Of a stretch of DNA of 64,000 nucleotides, positions 26,301 to 34,102 are shown piece by piece (positions within the stretch are counted from its first letter, which is position 1; the number at the start of each line of letters is the position of its first letter). The notes below the pieces were generated by a model that saw nothing but the letters and a program-made list of their open reading frames with translations, was not told the origin of the DNA and did not search any database. Location: positions 59,442 through 123,441 of the forward strand of contig NZ_MZMV01000015.1 in NCBI RefSeq assembly GCF_002210435.1. Reading direction: 5' to 3'. The DNA is from Micromonospora wenchangensis (GTDB lineage Bacteria; Actinomycetota; Actinomycetes; Mycobacteriales; Micromonosporaceae). A program made the translations under genes and the position numbers.

Positions 26301-27322
26301 CCGTCGGTGGCCGGCCCGGCGGGGCTGAACCGCGACCGGCTGGCCAGCACGTCGCCGAGGAGCCGTTCCAGGTCGACGGCGGAGCTGGTGACCAGCCGGA
26401 CGGGGCCGAGCGCGTCGACCCTGCTCGGGTGGTGGGCGTGCGGCAGCCACTTCACCCACTCCCAGTGCCGACGGCGTTCCGGGCCGGCGCAGACGGCGAC
26501 GAGCAGCTCGTCGGGGGCGTGGAACACGGCGAGCTGGACGAGCATCGCGCGGGCCAGCGCCTGCGCGTCGGGTGACCCGGTGCCGCCCTCCGCCGTAGCC
26601 CCGCCCGGTCCGGCCGGCTGCCCTCCCCGGACGAAGACCCGGGCGAAGCTGCGCAACGACAGCGCCACCGGCAGGTCCGGCACCACCGAGTACGCGTCGA
26701 GGAACCGCCGCAGCGCCCCCGCGGTCATCGGCTCCAGTTCCTCCAGCGGCCTGGTGACCGGCGGCACCAGCGGGGTGGCCAGCGTCTGCGGCCCGACGGC
26801 GACCCGTACCACGCCGAAGTCGGGGTCGCCGGGGCGGCGTTCCCAGACCCGGTGACTGTCCACCGTGGACCAGAGCCGGCCCGGGTCGGGATGCCGGTAG
26901 TACAGCCCGGCCCGCTGCTGCCGGGCGGTCTGCCGGACCCGTCGGCGCAGCGCGGTCAGGTGCCGCAGGTACTCCCGGCGGGCGGCCATCATCTCCGACT
27001 TCCGTGGGCTGCCCGAGGCGCTGCCCCAGGAGGTCATCAGCATCGCCACCGAGGAGAGCCCGAACATCCCGCCCACCACGTACGAGTAGGCGCCGCCACC
27101 GCGACCGAACATCATCGCCATCGCCACCGTGCCGCCCAGCATCGGCAGCACCATCAGCGCCTGCTGCCAGCGCCCGCCGGTGACCACCGGAATCTCCGGC
27201 GGCCCCTCCACGGGCAGCTCGCCGACCGGGATCTCCGGCGCGGGCCGACGCGGTGGCCGCCTGATGACGACAGTGGACAAATCCACCTCCCTGTGGCGCT
27301 CGGTAACCCGAACCTGGCTCAT
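23309..27322 (-). CDS. eccC: Type VII secretion ATPase EccC (fused Ca/Cb form)
   Basis: 1337 residues. The N-terminal part has two transmembrane helices (about 50-95), after which three FtsK/SpoIIIE ATPase domains follow. Their P-loops are GATGSGKS near residue 505, GAPQSGKS near 853 and GDAECGKS near 1134; all keep the GKS lysine and serine. Walker B-like LVDFKGGATF follows the first. EccC powers and selects substrates for ESX secretion, recognising WXG100 dimers through the C-terminal ATPase. It is divergent from eccD with 60 bp between the start codons. No WXG100 substrate gene is in the window. Confidence 0.93.
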   Translation of the reverse strand: MSQVRVTERHREVDLSTVVIRRPPRRPAPEIPVGELPVEGPPEIPVVTGGRWQQALMVLPMLGGTVAMAMMFGRGGGAYSYVVGGMFGLSSVAMLMTSWGSASGSPRKSEMMAARREYLRHLTALRRRVRQTARQQRAGLYYRHPDPGRLWSTVDSHRVWERRPGDPDFGVVRVAVGPQTLATPLVPPVTRPLEELEPMTAGALRRFLDAYSVVPDLPVALSLRSFARVFVRGGQPAGPGGATAEGGTGSPDAQALARAMLVQLAVFHAPDELLVAVCAGPERRRHWEWVKWLPHAHHPSRVDALGPVRLVTSSAVDLERLLGDVLASRSRFSPAGPATDGPHVVVLLDGGDLTDATELTGDGGIDAVTVLDLDTPAPRLLDRFALLLEVRAGRLHSWSAEGHAEVGTADRLDVVDAEAFARRLAPLRLAAVARGTEAALGAEPGLPELLGLGDPEGFTADQGWLPRPPRDRLRVPIGVGPDGGAVELDLKESAQDGMGPHGLLIGATGSGKSELLRTLVLALATTHSSEQLNFVLVDFKGGATFAPFERLPHTAAVITNLVDALPLVDRMVDAINGELMRRQELLRRAGNFASLRDYERARAAGAPLAPLPSLLLVCDEFSELLSAKPDFIDLFVQIGRLGRSLGVHLLLASQRLEEGRLRGLDTHLSYRIGLRTFSALESRTVLGVPDAHELPRSPGHGYLRAGTDPLVRFRAAYVSGPLRRQGGPAGGGAGGTARLLTFSTHLVPVPEPATPVALPAVEEEAGSLLDTLVGRLAGQGPPAHQVWLPPLDRAPTLDELLGPPGVDPERGLSFANPELHGGLQVPVAVVDKPYEQRRDLLWLALGGAAGHVAVVGAPQSGKSHALRTLVCALALTHTPAEAQVYCLDFGGGGLTALRELPHVGGVAGRADPTVVRRTVGEIATVLAERERRFTELGVESMAAWRRRRRELAAAGQPPVDPFGDVFLVVDGWATLRGEYDDLEPLVTDLATRGLSYGVHVVASAVRWLDFRPGIRDLFGSRMELRLGDPSDSVVRRVAAAGVPEQPGRGITAQSLHFLTALPQFTGGETADLVKAVAGAWSGPPAPRVRLLPPVLPYADLDTTAGTGLAFPVGIAGADLRPVLLDFAAEPHFVVFGDAECGKSSFLRALATSIVTRFTPEQARVILVDYRRSLLGTVETDHLIGYGTAAAHTTELIESVAGYMRGRLPGPEVTPAQLRDRSWWSGPELFILVDDYDLVASGPANPLRGLEEHLPQARDVGLHLVLARRCGGAGRSQYEPVVQRLRELSTAGLVMSGSPDEGQLVGAVRPGPLPAGRGRLVTRREGVRLVQLAHLPPP

Positions 27323-27382
27323 CGTAGGTAAAGTGCGCGTCGTCCGTCAGCCGCCACCTCCCACCGATATGGAGTCCAGTCG

Positions 27383-28783
27383 ATGACCATCGGGCTGGCC
27401 AGGGTCACCATCAGCGCACCGGGGCGACGCGTCGACGTGGCCCTGCCGGAGCAGGTCCCCCTGGCCGAGCTGCTGCCCGAGGTGCTCCGGCACGCCGGGG
27501 AGGGGCTGGCCGACGACGGCGAGCGGCACGGCGGCTGGGTGCTACGGCGTACCGACGGGGCGGTGCTGGTCACCGCGCAGCCGCTGCTGCCGCAGGGGGT
27601 ACGCGACGGCGAGGTGCTGCACCTGGTGCCCGCCCACGACCAGTGGCCCGAGCTGGAGTACGACGACGTGGTCGAGGCCATCGCCGACGGCGCGCGTCGC
27701 CGGGGCGCGGCCTGGTCGCCGACGACGACCCGGGCGGCCGTGCTGGTCGGCGCGGCCGTCCCGCTCGCCGTGGGGCTGCTCGCCGTGCTGGCCGCCGGGC
27801 CGGGACAGCCCGCCGCCTGGCCCGCCGCGGGCGCGGTGGCGCTGCTGCTCACCCTCGCCGGCACCACCGCCTCCCGGGCGTACGGCGACGGCCCGACCGG
27901 GGCCACCCTCGGCGGCTACGCCCTGCCGTACGCCGCCGCGGCCGGCGCGCTCGCGGTCAGCTCGGGCGACCCGGTGGGGGCGTTCCGGCCACTGCCCTGG
28001 CTCGGCGCGCCCGAGCTGCTCGCCGGTGCGGTGGCGCTGCTCCTGGCCGCCGTGCTGGGCCTGCTCGGCGTCGCCACCCGGCTGCGGGTCTTCGTGGCCG
28101 GCGCGACGGCCGGCGTGGTGGGCGCGTGCGCCGGTCTGGGCGGGCTGCTGCTCGGCCCGGCCGGCACCGCCGCCGTGCTGCTCTGCGTGCTGGTCTTCGT
28201 GCTCGGGGCGCTGCCGCTGCTGGCCATCCGGCTGGGCAAGGTGCCGCTACCGCCGATCACCCTGCCGGCCGGCCCGACGGGTGGCCCGGACGGGATGCGG
28301 GACCTGCCGGACCGGGCCCGGGTGCACGCGGCGGTGGCCCGCAGCGAGGAGATGCTGACCGGGATGCTGCTCGGGCACGCGGTCGCGGTGGTGGCCGCCG
28401 TGCTGGTGCTCGCCGCCGAGGGTGGGTCCGCCGGGCGGGTGCTGGTGGCCGTCGGCGCGGGGGTGCTGCTGCTGCGGTCCCGGTTGTTCGTGGCCGTCCG
28501 GCACCGGGTGCCCCCGGTCACGGCCGGGCTGGCCGGGTTCGCGGTGCTCGGGGCGACGCTCGCCGGCCGCCCCGGTGCTGCCGGGCTGCTGGTGTTGAGC
28601 GGGGGCGGGCTGCTCGTCGCCCTGCTCGCCGTCGCCGCCGGTACGACGTACGCCCGGCGGCCGGTCTCGCCGTACCTCGGTCGGGTGGCCGACCTGACCG
28701 ACACCGCGCTGGTGGTGGCGGTGGTCCCGGTGGCCTGCGCGGTGCTGGACCTCTACGACGCGGCCCGGGGCCTGCTGGGTTGA
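27383..28783 (+). CDS. eccD: Type VII secretion membrane protein EccD
   Basis: 466 residues. The N-terminal 80 residues form the ubiquitin-like domain (VTISAPGRRVDVALPEQVPLAELLP, ending VLHLVPAHDQWPELEYDD). About eleven hydrophobic helices fill the rest, with one conserved cytoplasmic loop (IRLGKVPLPPITLP). EccD dimers form the core pore of the ESX complex. GGAG lies 8 nt before the ATG. It reads away from eccC, an unusual arrangement because eccB, eccE and the WXG100 genes normally accompany it. A terminator separates it from the convergent pyrophosphatase gene. Confidence 0.9.
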   Translation: MTIGLARVTISAPGRRVDVALPEQVPLAELLPEVLRHAGEGLADDGERHGGWVLRRTDGAVLVTAQPLLPQGVRDGEVLHLVPAHDQWPELEYDDVVEAIADGARRRGAAWSPTTTRAAVLVGAAVPLAVGLLAVLAAGPGQPAAWPAAGAVALLLTLAGTTASRAYGDGPTGATLGGYALPYAAAAGALAVSSGDPVGAFRPLPWLGAPELLAGAVALLLAAVLGLLGVATRLRVFVAGATAGVVGACAGLGGLLLGPAGTAAVLLCVLVFVLGALPLLAIRLGKVPLPPITLPAGPTGGPDGMRDLPDRARVHAAVARSEEMLTGMLLGHAVAVVAAVLVLAAEGGSAGRVLVAVGAGVLLLRSRLFVAVRHRVPPVTAGLAGFAVLGATLAGRPGAAGLLVLSGGGLLVALLAVAAGTTYARRPVSPYLGRVADLTDTALVVAVVPVACAVLDLYDAARGLLG

Positions 28784-28825
28784 CCGCCGTCGGCCGGGAC
28801 CTGCGGCCGGTCGCGCGACGACGAA

Positions 28826-28849
28826 GGCCCGGACCGTCCGGTCCGGGCC
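28826..28849. terminator. Bidirectional hairpin terminator between eccD and ppa
   Basis: A perfect 10 bp stem, GGCCCGGACC (28826-28835) and GGTCCGGGCC (28840-28849), with a GTCC loop, sits in the gap between two convergent genes. Confidence 0.75.
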
Positions 28850-28865
28850 GCTCGCGGAAAGCCGG

Positions 28866-29372
28866 TCAGTGCGGGGTGCCGCCCTGCGCCTCGGCGTCCC
28901 GGGCCCGCTGGTAGGACGCCAGCACCTCGGCCTCGGCCTCGACCCGGCCGACCCAGGTCGCCCCCTCGACCGACTTGCCCGGTTCGAGGTCCTTGTAGAC
29001 CTCGAAGAAGTGCTGGATCTCCAGCCGGTCGAACTCGCCCAGGTGGTGGATGTCGCGCAGGTGCTCCTGACGAGGGTCCTCGTAGGGGACGCAGAGGACC
29101 TTGTCGTCGCCGCCCTTCTCGTCGGTCATCCGGAACATGCCGATGGTGCGGCAGCGGATCAGGCACCCCGGGAAGGTCGGCTCGGGCACCAGCACCAACG
29201 CGTCCAGCGGGTCGCCGTCCTCGCCGAGGGTGCCCTCGATGAAGCCGTAGTCGGCCGGGTACTGGGTCGACGTGAACAGGGTGCGGTCCAGTCGGATCCG
29301 GCCCGTCGCGTGGTCCACCTCGTACTTGTTTCGGTGACCCTTCGGGATCTCAACCGTGACGTCGAAATCCAT
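28866..29372 (-). CDS. ppa: Inorganic pyrophosphatase
   Basis: 168 residues, the standard family I soluble pyrophosphatase length. The active-site motif [11 protein letters not shown] (ExDGDPLD type, three metal-binding aspartates) lies near residue 52. [16 protein letters not shown] near residue 10 and [17 protein letters not shown] are the other conserved blocks. The ATG at 29372 matches the usual [12 protein letters not shown] start; an upstream in-frame codon would add 24 unrelated residues. It hydrolyses PPi released by biosynthesis. It is divergent from dacB, as in M. tuberculosis (Rv3628/Rv3627c). Confidence 0.95.
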   Translation of the reverse strand: MDFDVTVEIPKGHRNKYEVDHATGRIRLDRTLFTSTQYPADYGFIEGTLGEDGDPLDALVLVPEPTFPGCLIRCRTIGMFRMTDEKGGDDKVLCVPYEDPRQEHLRDIHHLGEFDRLEIQHFFEVYKDLEPGKSVEGATWVGRVEAEAEVLASYQRARDAEAQGGTPH

Positions 29373-29523
29373 CTTCCACGCTCCCTCGTCTGCCCACGCT
29401 GGCTGAACGGAACCACTGACGCCCCGGTGCGGATGAATGGCCACCCGTCGGCTCCGGACGCCGCATAGTCTTCGGACCGAAGTAGTGTCACCCAGGCGAG
29501 TTCGGCGGCGGGAGGAGGGGGTC

Positions 29524-31416
29524 GTGGGGAGGGAAGATTCACACTACCGCCCGGAGGGGGTTGACGGCCGGGGATCGGGCCGGTCCGTGACCGGCGGTGC
29601 CACCGGTCGGGTCTCGGTGCCCGACGCGAACGTCCCCCGTCGCCCCGAGTCGACGCCCGAACCGCCGGCCACCGGTCGGGCCGGTGAGCACCCGCCACCG
29701 CCGGCCTGGCGTCCGCCGTCCGCGACCACCGCCCGGCCGGCCGTCGGGTCCGCCCCGGTGTCGCCCCCGTTCCCCCCGTCCGGTGCCGCGCCGGCCGCCC
29801 CGGCGTCCGGCTCCGCGTCGGTCCCCCCGCACCGGGGCGCGGCCACGGTCACCCCCCAGCCGGGCGTGGCGTCGCCGCCGGCCCGTCCGGAGCCGTCGGA
29901 GCGTCCGGGTTCCACGCCGCCCGCCGCGCCGCCGGACGGTGGCGGCCCGCCGCCGTCCGGCGGCGCGCCGCGCCGACGTCGGCGATGGGTGCCGGTGATG
30001 CTGGTCGTCGTGTTGCTGGTGGGTCTCGCCGGAGCGGCGGCGGTGCTCCGGCCGGGCCCGGTCGCCGGCTGGCTGGGCGGGGCGGAGAGCACCCCGTCGG
30101 CCGCCGCGCGGCCGCCCGAACCCGACCCGTCCCCGGTGCTCGCCGGCCCCGACGCCGGCGCACCGGAGCCGACCGCCGCCGGGGTACGCGCCGCGGTGGA
30201 GCCGCTGACCACCGCCGCCGCCCTGGGCAGCCGGGTCAACCTGTCGGTGGCCGACGTGGTCACCGGCGAATCGCTGTACGCCAAGGGCGGCGACGACGCC
30301 ACCGTGCCCGCCTCGGTCACCAAGCTCGCCACCGGGGTCACCGTGCTGGAGGCGCGGGGTCCCGGCTACCGGATCGCCACCCGGGCGGTGGCCGGGGCGA
30401 ACCCCGGCGAGGTGGTGCTGGTCGGCGGTGGCGACCCGACGCTGGCCGTGGACAAATCCGGCTTCTATCCCGGCGCGGCCCGCCTCGACGCGCTCGCCAC
30501 GCAGGTCAAGCAGGCCCTCGGCGGCACCACACCGACCCGGGTGGTGGTCGACTCCACGCTCTTCCCCGGCCCGGTCCACGGTCCCGGCTGGGACGCGGAC
30601 ATCCCGACCGGCGGGTTCGGCGCGTCGATCACCGCGTTGATGACCGACGGGGCACGCCGGGACCCGGTGGGGGCCAAGAAGGCTTTCGTCGACAGCCACG
30701 GCGCGGCCGAGCGGTACGCCGAACCCGACCTGGCCGCCGGCCGCTCCTTCGCCCGGCTGCTCGGCCTGCCCCAGGACGGGGTGGTCCGGGGTACCGCCCC
30801 GGCGGCCGGTGGCACGGCGGCGACCGGTGCGCCCGCGCCCGGAACCGAACTGGGCAAGGTCGAGTCGCTGCCGATGGTCCGACTGGTCGACATCATGATC
30901 ACCGACAGTGACAACGTGATCGCCGAGGCGCTGGCCCGCCAGGTCGCCCTGGCCCGTAACCAGCAGGCGTCCTTCGCCGGTGGCGCGGCGGCGATGGACG
31001 AGGTGATCGGCGAGCTGGGACTGCCGGCCGACGAGATCAGCCTCGCCGACGGCAGCGGACTGTCCCGGAGCAACCGGATCAGCCCCTCGCTGCTGACCGA
31101 CCTGATCGCGGTGGCCGGCAACGGCACCCACCCGGAGCTGACCGCGATCTTCGGCGGCCTCCCGGTGGCCGCCTGGTCGGGCACCCTCGGCGGCCGTTAC
31201 GAGTCGACGGAGACGGCCGCCGGGGCCGGTGTGGTCCGGGCCAAGACCGGCACCCTGACCGGGGTGCACGCGATCGCCGGCCTGGTCACCACCCGCGACG
31301 GCCGGCTGCTCACCTTCGCCGTGCTCACCGACCGGGCCCCGGCCGGTGACCCCGAGGTGACCCGGGCTGCACTGGACCGGATCGCCGGCGCGCTGGCCGG
31401 CTGCGGCTGCCGCTGA
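29524..31416 (+). CDS. dacB: D-Ala-D-Ala carboxypeptidase/endopeptidase (PBP4, DacB type)
   Basis: 630 residues. The start is the GTG at 29524, preceded by a very strong ribosome binding site (GGAGGAGGGGG). The first 150 residues are Pro/Ala/Gly-rich and probably cytoplasmic. One transmembrane helix follows an RRRRRW cluster (about 155-180). The extracytoplasmic class C penicillin-binding domain has S264 in SVTK, S462 in SDN and K574 in KTG. It trims peptidoglycan stem peptides or cross-links. The long disordered cytoplasmic arm is unusual compared with Gram-negative PBP4 and could be a docking or regulatory region. Order with ppa, the zinc protease and tilS is conserved in Actinobacteria. 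Confidence 0.9.
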   Translation: MGREDSHYRPEGVDGRGSGRSVTGGATGRVSVPDANVPRRPESTPEPPATGRAGEHPPPPAWRPPSATTARPAVGSAPVSPPFPPSGAAPAAPASGSASVPPHRGAATVTPQPGVASPPARPEPSERPGSTPPAAPPDGGGPPPSGGAPRRRRRWVPVMLVVVLLVGLAGAAAVLRPGPVAGWLGGAESTPSAAARPPEPDPSPVLAGPDAGAPEPTAAGVRAAVEPLTTAAALGSRVNLSVADVVTGESLYAKGGDDATVPASVTKLATGVTVLEARGPGYRIATRAVAGANPGEVVLVGGGDPTLAVDKSGFYPGAARLDALATQVKQALGGTTPTRVVVDSTLFPGPVHGPGWDADIPTGGFGASITALMTDGARRDPVGAKKAFVDSHGAAERYAEPDLAAGRSFARLLGLPQDGVVRGTAPAAGGTAATGAPAPGTELGKVESLPMVRLVDIMITDSDNVIAEALARQVALARNQQASFAGGAAAMDEVIGELGLPADEISLADGSGLSRSNRISPSLLTDLIAVAGNGTHPELTAIFGGLPVAAWSGTLGGRYESTETAAGAGVVRAKTGTLTGVHAIAGLVTTRDGRLLTFAVLTDRAPAGDPEVTRAALDRIAGALAGCGCR

Positions 31417-31453
31417 GCGGCGGCACCCGACCTGCCCCGCCGGGTGCGGCCCT

Positions 31454-31488
31454 GCCCGGGCCGCCCCGTCGGTGGGGCGGGTCCGGGC
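31454..31488 (+). terminator. Hairpin terminator after dacB
   Basis: GCCCGG-g-CCGCCCC (31454-31467) pairs with GGGGCGG-gt-CCGGGC (31474-31488) around a 6 nt loop, 37 bp past the dacB stop. Confidence 0.5.
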
Positions 31489-31540
31489 CGGCCGCCGGCG
31501 GCCGGGACGCGGGCAACCGGCCGGGGTGTCGCGGCGCGGG

Positions 31541-31546
31541 TACGGT
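31541..31546 (+). promoter_or_regulatory. -10 box (TACGGT) before the zinc protease gene
   Basis: TACGGT lies 7 nt before the ATG at 31554. A weak GGTGGG sequence in between could also act as ribosome binding site, so leadered and leaderless reading are both possible. Confidence 0.35.
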
Positions 31547-31553
31547 GGGTGGC

Positions 31554-32621
31554 ATGGCGCAGTTCGTGGACTGGGATCTGGCCGCCGCCACCGCTGGGGC
31601 GCTGAGCAAGTCGGGCCCCCGCGTGTCGTACGCGGAGGCGACCGGGGTGGTCGGCGATCTGCGCCGGCTCACCGACGAGGCGGCCGGGCACGTCGCCGAC
31701 TACACGGGGCTGCGCCCGCAGGTCAGCCATCCGCCGGTGCGGGTGGTGGACCGGCGGGACTGGGCGGCCACCAACATCGCCGGCCTGCGTGAGGTGATCA
31801 CGCCACTGGTGAGCCGGCTCTCCGGCGACAAGCCGCCCGGCGCGCTCACCGAGGCCGTCGGCTCCCGGCTCACCGGGGTGCAGGCCGGCACCGTGCTGGC
31901 GTACCTCTCCGGCCGGGTGCTCGGCCAGTACGAGGTCTTCTCGGCCGATCCGGGGCAACTGCTGCTGGTCGCGCCGAACATCGTCGAGGTGGAACGCAAG
32001 CTCGGCGCCGACCCGCGTGACTTCCGGCTCTGGGTGTGCCTGCACGAGGTCACCCACCGCACCCAGTTCACCGCCGTGCCGTGGATGCGGGCGTACTTCC
32101 TCGGTGAGGTGCAGGCGTTCGTGGACGCCTCGCAGGGCACCGAGCACCTGGTCGAGCGCCTGCGCCGGGGGGTGTCCACCCTCTCCGACGCGGTCCGCGA
32201 CCCGGACAGCCGCACCAGCGTGCTGGACATCGTGCAGACCCCGGCGCAGCGGGCCGTGCTGGACCGGCTCACCGCGCTGATGACCCTGCTCGAGGGGCAC
32301 GCCGAGTTCGTGATGGACGGCGTCGGCCCGCAGGTCATCCCCAGCGTGGAGCGGATCCGGGCGGGGTTCAACCGCCGCCGCGAGGCGGGCAACCCGCTGG
32401 AGAAGGCGATCCGCCGGCTGCTCGGCGTGGACGTCAAGATGCGCCAGTACGCCGAGGGCCGCAAGTTCGTGCACGGCGTGGTCGAGCAGGTCGGCATGCC
32501 CGGCTTCAACAAGATCTTCGGTTCGCCGCTGACCCTGCCCCGGCTCGACGAGCTGGGTGACCCGGCCGCCTGGGTGGCCCGGGTGCACGGCCCGGCCGGC
32601 GCCACCCCGACCGCCGGCTGA
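31554..32621 (+). CDS. Zinc-dependent metalloprotease, conserved actinobacterial family
   Basis: 355 residues. A zincin motif HEVTH (H164, E165, H168) is followed by a conserved acidic region (LLEGHAEFVMDGVGPQVIPS near residue 245) that may give the third metal ligand. The family is widespread in Actinobacteria and sits between dacB and tilS (Rv3626c in M. tuberculosis). It has been annotated as a putative hydrolase linked with F420-containing genomes, but no activity is established to my knowledge. There is no signal peptide or membrane helix, so it is probably cytoplasmic. The ATG at 31554 is preferred over the GTG at 31545. Confidence 0.82.
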   Translation: MAQFVDWDLAAATAGALSKSGPRVSYAEATGVVGDLRRLTDEAAGHVADYTGLRPQVSHPPVRVVDRRDWAATNIAGLREVITPLVSRLSGDKPPGALTEAVGSRLTGVQAGTVLAYLSGRVLGQYEVFSADPGQLLLVAPNIVEVERKLGADPRDFRLWVCLHEVTHRTQFTAVPWMRAYFLGEVQAFVDASQGTEHLVERLRRGVSTLSDAVRDPDSRTSVLDIVQTPAQRAVLDRLTALMTLLEGHAEFVMDGVGPQVIPSVERIRAGFNRRREAGNPLEKAIRRLLGVDVKMRQYAEGRKFVHGVVEQVGMPGFNKIFGSPLTLPRLDELGDPAAWVARVHGPAGATPTAG

Positions 32622-32625
32622 CCCG

Positions 32626-33885
32626 GTGGCCGGCCGGCCCACCCCCGCCGACCCGGTGACCGGGCCGCCCCCTGCCGCCCCGTCGACCGGTCCCGCCGTG
32701 GAGAAACCGGCCGGGCCCGCACCCCGTTCCGCCGACCAGGCCGGGCCCGGAGCCCGTTCCGCCGACCCGGCCGGGGCCGGACCCCGGATCGCCGACCTGC
32801 CGGTCGGGCTCCGCGCCGCCGAGCCGGCCGCAGTCGGGCGGCACGGCGTCGGTGTCTCTCCCAGGCCGTCCCCCGATCCGGCGGTGGCCGCGGTCCGGGT
32901 CGCGGTCCGTCGGGCGCTGGCCGGGTTGCCTCCCACCGGGCCGGTGCTGGTGGCCTGCTCGGGTGGGGCGGACTCGCTGGCCCTCGCCGCCGCCACCGCC
33001 TTCGTGGCGTCCCGGCTCGGTCGACCGGCCGGTCTGGTGACCGTCGACCACGGGTTGCAGGCCGGGTCGGCCGAGCGGGCCACCGCCGTCGCGGAATGGG
33101 CGGGTCGGGTCGGCTTCGATCCGGTCGAGGCGGTGCCGGTGACGGTGGCCGGCCGTCCCGGTGGCCCCGAGGCGGCCGCCCGGCAGGCCCGATACCAGGC
33201 GTTGACGGCGGCGGCCCGGCGGCACGACGCGGTCGCCGTCCTGCTCGGGCACACCCGCGACGACCAGGCCGAGACGGTGTTGCTGGCGCTCGCCCGGGGG
33301 GCCGGCCCGCGCGGGCTGGCCGGGATGCCCGCCCGACGGGAGCTGCAAGGGGTACCGCTGCTGCGCCCACTGCTCGACGTCAGCCGGGCGCAGACCCGCG
33401 ACGCGTGCGCGGCGCTCGGCCTGACCCCCTGGCAGGACCCGCACAACACCGACCCGTCGTACGCCCGGGCCCGGGTCCGCGCCGACGCGTTGCCGGCACT
33501 GGTCGCCGCGCTCGGCGACGGGGTGGTGGACAACCTGGCGCGTACCGCCCGGCTGCTCGCCGCCGACACCGCCGCGCTGGACGACCTGGCCGCCGCCGCC
33601 CTGGGCGCCCCGCAGCCCCGGCCCGACCGGGTGGCCGTCGACCGGCCCGTGCGTGACGGTGGGGGCCTGTCCGTCGTGGCGCTGGCCGGGTTGCCGGGTG
33701 CGGTCCGCAGCCGGGTGCTGCACGCCTGGGCGCGGGAGTTGGGGGCCCCGCCGGGTGCGCTCTCGCACCGGCACGTGGACGCGCTGGACGCGCTGGTCAC
33801 CGCCTGGCGGGGGCAGGGTGCGACGGCGCTGCCGGGCGGGGTACGTGTCGGCCGCCGGGACGGCCGGCTGGTGCCCGTCGACTGA
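32626..33885 (+). CDS. tilS: tRNA(Ile)-lysidine synthetase
   Basis: This is an N-type ATP pyrophosphatase that converts the wobble cytidine of tRNA-Ile(CAU) to lysidine. The PP-loop SGGADSLAL lies near residue 112, followed by VTVDHGLQ, a HTRDDQAETVLLALARG segment, and MPARRELQGVPLLRPLLDVSR. The C-terminal region is shorter than in E. coli, as usual for Actinobacteria. The true start is uncertain: from GTG 32626 there is a Pro/Ala-rich extension of about 85 residues before the enzyme proper. GTG at 32656 or 32698 are possible alternatives. It lies 4 bp after the zinc protease stop. Confidence 0.88.
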   Translation: MAGRPTPADPVTGPPPAAPSTGPAVEKPAGPAPRSADQAGPGARSADPAGAGPRIADLPVGLRAAEPAAVGRHGVGVSPRPSPDPAVAAVRVAVRRALAGLPPTGPVLVACSGGADSLALAAATAFVASRLGRPAGLVTVDHGLQAGSAERATAVAEWAGRVGFDPVEAVPVTVAGRPGGPEAAARQARYQALTAAARRHDAVAVLLGHTRDDQAETVLLALARGAGPRGLAGMPARRELQGVPLLRPLLDVSRAQTRDACAALGLTPWQDPHNTDPSYARARVRADALPALVAALGDGVVDNLARTARLLAADTAALDDLAAAALGAPQPRPDRVAVDRPVRDGGGLSVVALAGLPGAVRSRVLHAWARELGAPPGALSHRHVDALDALVTAWRGQGATALPGGVRVGRRDGRLVPVD

Positions 33886-34102
33886 GCACACCCGGCCGTG
33901 GGTGCGCCGCCGAACGCGTCCGGGCGGGGACCGTTGACCGTCCGGGTGCGCCTCAGCCAGGGTGGCAGGGGGTGGGGAGCGATCAAATTGCCGTTTTGCG
34001 CATTCGGCTCGGCGTGTCGTCTCCATTTTCGCAGTGTGATCACGATGCACCGGGTGCCGACCAACCGAGGTGCCAGGTACGCAGGCGGGGTAGACAGGGC
34101 TG

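Noticed and set aside
21857..26575. A 1572-codon plus-strand open frame
   Set aside because: It is exactly antisense to mycP and eccC, which carry complete catalytic motifs. Its product is a Gly/Arg/Pro/His-rich low-complexity sequence, as expected for the reverse frame of GC-rich genes.
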